Shown here in pieces: positions 57,061 to 64,000 of a DNA stretch of 64,000 nt. Numbering within the stretch: the first letter of the stretch is position 1; the number at the start of each line of letters is the position of its first letter. The notes under the pieces are model-generated. The model was not told where the DNA came from, did no database searches, and saw only the letters and a list, made by a program, of their open reading frames with translations. Source of the DNA: Acanthosepion esculentum (lineage: Eukaryota; Mollusca; Cephalopoda; Sepiida; Sepiidae). The position numbers and the translations under genes were made by a program. The DNA lies in NCBI GenBank assembly GCA_964036315.1, contig OZ038479.1, forward strand, positions 56,733,246 through 56,797,245, in the 5' to 3' direction.

Positions 57061-57468
57061 ATGTTTTTTGGTTTGTTAGGGACGAATTTTGTTTTGATTT
57101 TCGCAAGGATGTTTTTAAACAAAAAATTCTTCTTAAGAAATAAAAAATTATCAACAAAAATAAAATGTTAGATCTTAAAATATTTTGCTTCAAAATAAGC
57201 AACCGATTGTAAACTAAACATTTCGTTTTTAGTAGAATTAGAATTTTTATATAATTTTGAAAAAATAACGTTAAAAATCCTTGTAGTTGACTAAAATCCT
57301 CCGTTTTTGTTAGAAAATAAAAAATTGTTCAGTGCTATTTGGAAAAGTTTTGTTTAGGAAATCTAGGTTGGTAGAACTTATTCGTCACTTACAGAGGAAG
57401 AACAGAACGTCTGATTAAAAAAAAATCAATTTTCATTTGCTGTATGCATACGCCGTGCAGGAAATGTA
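57061..57468 (-). repeat. Repeat block C, reversed copy
   Basis: The words agtagaattagaattttta, cagtgctatttggaaaagttt and agaacttattcgtcac are the complement of 1000-1790 in reversed order. Unlike the left copy, it lacks the 416-bp Merlin-like insertion. It ends at the Tc1 insertion. Confidence 0.7.
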
Positions 57469-57491
57469 CAGTGCTGTTCGATAAAAGTGAC

Positions 57492-57984
57492 TCACCTTAT
57501 CCTTTGAATTTTTAGCTCAACTTTCCTTTCATCGGAGAAGAGAACATTCTCCCAGTCTTCTACGGTGAAATTTTCGTAATAGTGAACCCATTCAAAACTC
57601 TTGGCTTTGTTGGCTTTGCTTATTAGCGGCTTAAACCTTCGTGTACAAGATTTGTAGCCTTGTTCTAACAGCCACCGACGGACTGTTGAAGAGGCAAGAC
57701 TAACACCTTGCTCTTCGCTTAGACTGGCTGCAATTTCTTGGCTAGCTATTCTTCGCAACTTCTCTCTTGATTACCCTGCCAGTTCTATCACCAATCTTTT
57801 TCTTTCGTCCACTTGTTTCCTTCCTTGGAGCAGGAGTGGCATCATTATGTGCCCTAAGCACTCGAGAGACAGTTGATTGCGAGGTTATAGCAATTTCTGC
57901 AGTTTCTCTGATAGACTTGCCTGCTTTTGAGAGGGCAATAATAGATGCCTTAACTGGTTCTGATGTGTGTTTGTACCCTTTCAT
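57492..57984 (-). pseudogene. Tc1-like transposase, N-terminal half
   Basis: From ATG 57984: MKGYKHTSEPVKASIIALSK, a helix-turn-helix (KSIRETAEIAITSQSTVSRVL), a GRKKKIGDRTGRVIKREV linker, then in a shifted frame (57758-57492) SQEIAASLSEE, SSTVRRWLLEQGYK, ARRFKP-like and VLFSDERK, which includes the first catalytic Asp. A stop follows and the left terminal repeat begins. The rest of the DDE domain (second Asp and final Glu/Asp) is missing through an internal deletion. A frameshift lies near 57750. It cannot act on its own. Confidence 0.85.
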
Positions 57985-58009
57985 CTGGTTAGGATATTTA
58001 TTGTTTTAA

Positions 58010-60745
58010 AAATACAATTACGGCACAAGGCCAAAATGGGGAGGGGTTGAGGCTGGTCATCACTAACGATCTTATACCAAGCTAATCTGATTCACACATT
58101 ACAGTTTCCACATTCACCACAAGAACTCGTCCATCACCAATCAATCCTCCATGCACCATAATACCACATCCTCTCAAGGGAGTCCTAAAAAAAAACACGC
58201 CCCATACCATAAAAATATAATGATTATATATGTGTAATTAAAATTCTATGGATGAATAAGATGAGAGGGAAGTGAGATGAACCCAATAACAAACTAAAAT
58301 ATTAACACAAAACAAACTAAACATAACCGATGTTAGTAGGGTCCGTCCATCCCTCAGAGGCCGCTGTATTCTGCCCAGGGGACAGAATCAAGAAGCTCTC
58401 TCACTACGGGAGTGGGAAAAGGATAAAATATAACACGGCATGGGAAAATACAAAGCTGACCCAGTCGAGATGAAAAAAGGGGCCAAAACAAACTGGGGAG
58501 GTTGGGAATCTCGACTTGAATCATAACCAAAGAGGTGACCAGGAACAGGCCAGGAACAACATTTACTCCCATTAACTAGGTATACTGAAGCTTGTCTAAC
58601 CTAACCAAGGGGTGGGCTCAACAGGAAACTGCACCAATGTGACGTAGTTTGACCTAGAAGAGAAAATCAAGGTTAGCCTCGTTCAAACGAACCAAGCTCG
58701 CCTCTTTCACCCACCTTTCGCTGAAGACTGTCGAATGCAAGTGTTTTCTATCAGTTCTAATCTTCATCTTGAGCTGATGCTCAAAGAAATGGAGCAGATC
58801 CTGATGAGAAAGACGATTGCCTCACAAGACTTCCTCCATTTGCATCGTCCAAATCACCATTCGAGACGTGGCCAACAGCGTCAGAAACACCATCCGTTTC
58901 ACCCCAGAATATGGGGGCGACACATTGTCACACGCGTATGCACATTCAATGAGCACAAGCTTTTCGAGGGAAAGACAAGCCGTCAACTCGCCGACATGGT
59001 CCCATAAGGGGCAGACCTGGGGGGCAATGGTAGAAGGTGTGCGAAGCCGTTTCTTCCAAACCAAGGCCACACTGTTCACAGTCTGGCAAATCCACCAAGC
59101 CCCATATCATTGAGAGGTAACCAATTCCGAATCAATTGCCAGGTAAGCAAAAACTCATGGTTACTGAGGTAATCTGCTGCTGACGCCCAAGACCAGAAAG
59201 AGCAAAGCTCCTCCTCCGACAAGTCGAGCCGCTCACGTAGAGGATCCTTCACGACCACCTCCACTAGAAGACCTTCCTAGGCCATGAAAGGTCACTGGAC
59301 CAAGGAACAGCGAAGAAGGTCGACCAACACTCGCAAAGGAAATCCGATTGATCCCGGTGTTTACGATGGTAAGGGAAAGGTATGCGTCCCTAACAATCCC
59401 CACCATAATCGAATCTCCTGTCAGTGCGCGGCGTAGAAAAGCCAACCTCAAGGCGAGTTTGTGGCTCGCCAAGTGTGGCATTCCCAGCCCCCCATGACAC
59501 TGATGTTGTGCACAGACTTGTCTGTCGACCTGATTCCCGTGTCTTCTCCATAAAATGGAGGTTAGCGAGCGCTCGAGCGGCTTCCTATGGTCGTCACAGA
59601 GTGGGAGTACAGACAATCGATAAAGGACAATTGGGAAAATGTATGTAGCACACACCTCCGCCCTGCCCTTCACGGACAACCTCCGTCAACGCCAAATCTG
59701 ACCATCAGCGTCGACCTTTGCTCCTACTTCAGACCAATTTTTCTCCAGCTGGAGGTCGGGTCCAAACCACATGCCAAGAATGCGGACAGGACTGTCTGTC
59801 CACCCGAAGTGGCCCGGAAGGCACCTAACCGCAAGCTGAATGATTTGTCGCGGTTTATCTTGGCCCCTGTCACCTTTACGTACCAATCAAGTGCCTTCAG
59901 TACCGCCTCAATGTTGCTGCGGGACGACATGAAAGCAGATACATCATCGGCATACACAGAAACTCTGGCTCAATCTCCTCAGGAACAGCAATTCCACGTA
60001 GGGCCAGACTGCACGCCCTGTCTTTCAGCCGGCGAAGGAGAGGCTCCAACACTAAAGCATAAAGTAGGGGCGATAGTGGGCAACCCTGACAAACCGACCT
60101 AGACAGCGCAAAAGTGCCCGACAGCTTCCCGTTCACCTGTACCACAGCACTGGGGGAGCGATACAGGAGGCTAATTCAGTGGCAGAAGTCGGGTTCGAAT
60201 CCAGCAGCCTGCAGGACACCAGCAAGGTAGTGATGGTCAACCTTATCAAATGCCTTGGACTGATCCAAATTGATCAGCGCGACATCATTGTCATCTTTTA
60301 CACCCTCTATGATCATGCAGATCAGATGCAGGTTGCTCTGAATTGTTCAGCCCCTCACAGCACAAGTCTGCTCGGGACCCAACAGAGACTCGGCAACTGA
60401 CTGCAAATGCTCCTGCAGGATCCTGGCCAAAATCTTTAATTCTGTGTTTAGCAGAGTTATGGGCCTGTAATCATCTAAGTGCCCCCAACACCCTTGCCCT
60501 TTTCAACAGCGTGATCACCGGTCGGGGATGGCCCTCTGCCGGAACCAGTTGTTGAACACACCTGTCAAAATCGGGACAAAGATGTGTGACAGCCTCAAGT
60601 ACAATTCATAGGGCAAACCTCTGCCGACCTTCTCCAATGCTGCGTAGACCTTGCCATCTGTAATCTCGCCTTCACAGCTAGCTGCTTCAGTTGAAGAAAA
60701 TTGAGGAAAATCAACCAAATAGCTGCGAAACTCGTCCTCACAAAG
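58010..60745 (-). pseudogene. Tx1/L1-like LINE reverse transcriptase, 5'-truncated
   Basis: Minus strand, in order: linker region VDFPQFSSTEAASCEGEITDG (60718), GLPYELYLRLSHIFVP, motif A region ALINLDQSKAFDKVD (about 60235-60285), QGCPLSPLLYALVLEPLLRRL (60080), the catalytic YADD at 59943-59954, VTGAKINRDKS, SVKGRAEVCATYIFPIVLYRL (59679), GGLGMPHLASHKLALRLAFL and a C-terminal part to 58820. Many frameshifts split it. Endonuclease sequence is absent (5' truncation at the Tc1 end). Wording is closest to what I know from Tx1-like elements. 58010-58700 is probably the 3' untranslated part. Confidence 0.85.
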
Positions 60746-60773
60746 ACCAGGCTTTTATCGAACAGCACTGTAT

Positions 60774-61249
60774 ATGTTTAAATGAAATTACAATTCATTC
60801 TTCGACATTTGGTTAGGTACTGGAAAGATTTGGTAATTTTGACAAGAGGAAACGGAGGCTTAAACTGCGAATTTCCCGGAAAAATCGGTAACTATAAATA
60901 AAATAAAAGTCGATTGAAAATTGATTTTAAAGCTTTTGTGGAGTGGGGATTTAGAGGCAAAGCCCTCTTTCCCTATATTTTAAAATAACGTGGATGAAAA
61001 AAATATTGAAAAATAAGTATGACCCTAGTATTGTTGTAGTGGGGTTTTTTTTCTGGACCCCACGATTTACAGTTATTTATTTAAACGTATAGGGGAGGGG
61101 GCTTAGCCCCGCAATCCTCACTCCAGAACAGCCCAAAAATCAATTTTCAATCAAATTTTTCTACCTTGCCAAAATTACTGAATTTTCTGTTACTGAATGT
61201 TCCTAAATTCATAGACTATCAAAAAATAAAAAATAAATCGAAAGACACA
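60774..61249. other. Non-coding spacer
   Basis: AT-rich, with ggggtttt.. and gtataggggagggggct words near 61050-61100. No gene recognised. Confidence 0.4.
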
Positions 61250-62300
61250 TTGAAATAGAGGTGTCTCCAGGAAATCACTGAAAAATCAGCATGCCATGAT
61301 GAAAACATGCTCCAAACGTAATGAAAACAGAGTTTTACCATCAAAATCTTTCTTATTATTAAGAGGAAGGATCAAAGTATTCTTTGAATATTTCATGAAA
61401 TTTTTTACTCCTTTTTAAAACTTTGAAATTTTGATTAAAAAATTGTTTATCTTGTGTCCGCGTTTGTACTAAATTTTAGCATAGCAAATTTTAATTTCTT
61501 TTTTGCGTTGATACATATTAATTTTGAAATTTTTGCAAAAATCAAATAATTGTCAGATTTTAATGAAATTTTCAGGACTTATTCACAAGTGAATCAAATT
61601 ATTTTTGAAATTTTTTATTAGAAAATATAGGTAAAAATATATTTTTACATGTTTCACTTCCTTGCTCTTATGAAAACTTGAGAAATTCAATGTGATCATA
61701 TTTAGTGACTAAATTAGTTAAAAGCAGAATTCTTCGAGGAATTTAAATTACCAAATATTTTTTTTCAAAATCAGAACCCATCTTGCTGAAAATCTGTTCT
61801 AAATCAATAAATAAAAAACAATAAAACTAAAACATTATTTAATTAGAGAATCTTTTAAAAGCATTTATGAATAATATATATTAAAGACAATATTGTCTGA
61901 AGAAAAAAAAATTTTTTATGAAAAATGAACTTTTACAAGATTTCAGTTTTTTTACAATTTTAAATTGAATAATTTATAAAGGTTTTAAATCTTTTAAAAT
62001 TCAGTTTTAAAAGCTTTTTCATTTTTAAAAAATCATTTAAACCCTTACATATACCAAATTAGTGGTAGTACTTATGAAAAAACTTTAATTGAAAGCTAAA
62101 GGATTAAATTTACTATTTCCAGCAAGCAAAATACTCTGGTGTGTTTCAAACAGAAATTATATTAATTAGAATCGATTTTATTTTTTCTAAAATAATAGAT
62201 TATCACTCGTTTTTCTTCATCTAACATCACAATATAATTCTCTGTATTTAAAAACCTTACAAAAATAAAATATACTTTTCTGAAACTTTATTTTCCTACC
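61250..62300. repeat. AT-rich block R (reversed) joined to blocks A/B (forward)
   Basis: 61260-62010 has the same orientation as 39800-40540 (gccatgatgaaaacatgctcc, gaaattttcaggacttattcac, aaaatttttt). From 62070 block A appears in the opposite sense (taagcaaaatactctggtgt-like, cagaaattatatt), so an inversion or a second insertion lies near 62020. It precedes the third zinc-finger array just as the R block precedes the second. Confidence 0.6.
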
Positions 62301-62689
62301 TTGTCAGAATTACTGAATTTTCCTAAATTCATAGACTAAAATTTTTCCTAAATTCATAGACTAAAATTTTGAAAGACAGTTTTATATCAAAATTCTCTTA
62401 TTAATGGCACAAAGATTTACTTTACATGGTCATTATGCTTTAAATTTAATGCTTTTTTCCTCATTTCAAGATTCCTACCTAAATTAATATTTCTGTTCTT
62501 ATTTTTATTCACCTTATTTATATTATAATTGCTCTACTGTTATCTACTTGCCTTTTATGAAAACTGAGTTTGTTTAAAATTGGAAAGAAGAATCTCTAAT
62601 AAATTATTTGAAAATGTTTCATAAAAATACCATTGTACTTGTATATTCAACTTAAAATGAAACTGTTTAGATAAAGTTACTGATTTCAT
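62301..62689. other. AT-rich spacer with a short direct repeat
   Basis: The words tttcctaaattcatagacta and aaaatttt repeat back to back at 62320-62366. No gene is seen. Confidence 0.5.
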
Positions 62690-63187
62690 GTATTATTCAC
62701 TATCTCTGTTAAAATCTGTGTCATTACTTTTACTCCACAGGTCTTTTGCTGGACAAAAAATCATATTCATAAAAACTGTTATTATTGGGAATTTAAGTGA
62801 AGGAAAACAAGACCTTTCACTTTCCATCAAAAACAGAAATATATTCTGCAATATTCATGTAAAAGTGTTATATCTATATTTTCAAAAGTATCAAAGTGAA
62901 CATTAAATTGCAAAAAATGTACTTTGAAGTCTCTGTTTTGTGATTTCTTTAGAATCTTAGTATTATATAAGAATAAAAATCTAAAAGAAGAATTAGAGAG
63001 AAGCCGTGTTCTTATGAAGTTTGTCATGATTTAAGTTAGTGTGTCATATAGAAAAACACAAGGAACAAACAATATACATGTGAATTTAGTGAAACAGTGT
63101 TTTCACAGAACATTATGTGAACATACACTGGATAGTAACCATATTCTTGTCACATTTGTGGATATAGATTTTCAAAAGTCACATTTG
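62690..63187 (+). pseudogene. Zinc-finger leader and decayed first fingers, third locus
   Basis: Matches 43185-43650. Acceptor-like sites tactccacag (ending 62740) and tttctttag (ending 62952) are at the same places. Finger wording starts at about 63000 (gagagaagccgtgttcttatgaagtttgt) but is broken by stops and a frameshift near 63160. Confidence 0.7.
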
Positions 63188-63970
63188 ATGCTTCATATGA
63201 AAAAACATCCTAGAGACAAACCAGATTCTTGTGAAGTTTGTGGATCTGCATTTTCTAAGAAGTTACATTTAAAGGATCATATGCAAACACATACTGGAGA
63301 TAAACCTTACTCTTGTGAAGTTTGTGGATGTACATTTTCAAAGAAACGATATTTGATGTGCCATATGCAAACACACAGTGGAGAGAAACCTCATTCTTGT
63401 GAAGTTTGTGGATCTGCATTTTTGCAGAAGTCATATTTGGTGCGACATATGCGAACACACACTGGAGAGAAACCATATTCTTGTAAAGTTTGTGGATCTG
63501 CATTTTCACAGAAGTCAGATTTGGTGCGACATATGCGAACACACACTGGAGAGAAACCATATTCTTGTGAAGTTTGTGGATCTGCATTTATACAGAAGTC
63601 AGATTTAGTGCGTCATATACGAACACACACTGGAGAGAAACCATATTCTTGTGACATTTGTGGATCTGCATTTTCACAGAAGTCAGATTTGAATTACCAT
63701 ATGCGAACACACACTGGAGAGAAACCATATTCTTGTGAAGTTTGTGGATCTGCATTTATACAGAAGTCAGATTTGGTGCGTCATATACGAACACACACTG
63801 GAGAGAAACCATTTTCTTGTGACATTTGTGGATCTGCATTTTCACAGAAGTCAGATTTGAAGTACCATATGCGAACACACACTGGAGAGAAACCATTTTC
63901 TTGTGAAGTTCGTGGAACTACTTTTACAAAATCAGATTTGTTTGTAGTACCAGATATGAACACAGGTTAG
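63041..63970 (+). pseudogene. C2H2 zinc-finger array, frameshifted, runs off the window
   Basis: A 309-codon frame that opens at GTG 63041; the first in-frame ATG is 63188. Its N-terminal 40 residues are decayed fingers read out of frame. Eight units from about 63230 keep all Cys2His2 ligands. Units 5-6 and 7-8 are nearly identical pairs ([13 protein letters not shown], then SQKSDL), showing recent duplication of a 168-bp two-finger block. The next unit has lost its second Cys (CEVRG) and carries a deletion. After it the finger sequence continues in another frame beyond stop 63970, up to the window end. If functional it would need that frameshift to be an error or to be bypassed. Confidence 0.7.
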
Positions 63971-64000
63971 AGAGAAACCATATTCTTGCAAAGTTTGTGG

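Larger units (their letters stand above)
57471..60771 (-). mobile_element. Tc1-like transposon containing a LINE
   Basis: Identical 19-bp terminal inverted repeats, cagtgctgttcgataaaag, lie at 57471-57489 and 60753-60771, each flanked by TA as expected for Tc1/mariner insertion. Between them are the 5' part of a Tc1 transposase (minus strand, next to the left end) and a LINE filling most of the 3.3 kb. The right repeat abuts the truncated end of the LINE within a few bases. The identity of the ends contrasts with the decay inside and suggests fairly recent mobility. Confidence 0.85.

Noticed and set aside
59587..60102. 171-codon plus-strand frame
   Set aside because: Antisense to the LINE reverse transcriptase, which has YADD and other motifs on the minus strand.
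63255..63963. Minus-strand and second plus-strand frames at the third finger array
   Set aside because: Shadows of the finger repeat (FVDLHF and MQIHKLHKN patterns) with no independent signal.

Overview
The window looks like AT-rich, intron-rich animal nuclear DNA, most likely from a cephalopod mollusc of octopus type. That assignment is an inference. It rests on long single-exon arrays of 28-residue C2H2 zinc fingers in several copies, tRNA-derived SINEs, and a mixed load of old elements: Ty3/gypsy, Penelope, Tx1-like and jockey-like LINEs, Tc1, mariner and hAT. No rRNA, free-standing tRNA, CRISPR or prokaryotic operon structure was seen. Almost every transposon protein is frameshifted, truncated or missing catalytic residues.

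Layout. 0-1 kb: 3' end of a gypsy element with its LTR. 1-3 kb: dispersed repeats holding a small terminal-inverted-repeat element and a long palindrome. 3.9-6.1 kb: a 114-bp minisatellite interrupted by a short repeat. 7.7-9.6 kb: a Tc1 relic split by another repeat. 12.6-16 kb: a zinc-finger gene on the minus strand with degenerate copies on both sides. 16-25 kb: gene-poor dispersed repeats and a SINE. 25-32 kb: LINE, Penelope and gypsy relics, all on the minus strand. 34-36 kb: a second Tc1 relic. 36.7-38.9 kb: a solo LTR, a promoter-like stretch and a GC-rich hairpin cassette. 39-41.3 kb: inverted copies of the 19.5-22.3 kb repeats. 43.2-44.7 kb: a zinc-finger gene on the plus strand. 45-48.7 kb: a homogeneous 179-bp tandem array. 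49-60.8 kb: a SINE, an LTR candidate, two LINE copies, hAT and mariner relics, and a Tc1 element carrying one of the LINE copies. 61.2-64 kb: repeats leading into a third zinc-finger array that runs off the window.

Two large-scale patterns stand out. First, blocks at 1-3, 11.3-11.8, 12.6-15.5 and 19.5-22.3 kb recur in reverse order and orientation at 56-57.4, 50.0-50.5, 43.2-44.7 and 39.0-41.3 kb. This suggests an old inverted segmental duplication centred near 30 kb, with a third direct partial copy from about 61.2 kb. The three zinc-finger arrays share a leader and the same splice-acceptor-like position, so they appear to have spread with these segments. Second, every complete unit of the 179-bp array carries, on the minus strand, a 56-codon open frame that begins with a signal-peptide-like stretch. 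The diverged units at both edges also keep the frame open. This is the best candidate in the window for something undescribed, although a non-coding satellite remains a serious alternative.

The best-supported host-type gene is the 13.5-15.4 kb zinc-finger ORF (19 intact fingers). The other two arrays are partly decayed. The remaining long open frames are either antisense shadows of finger arrays or parts of mobile elements.
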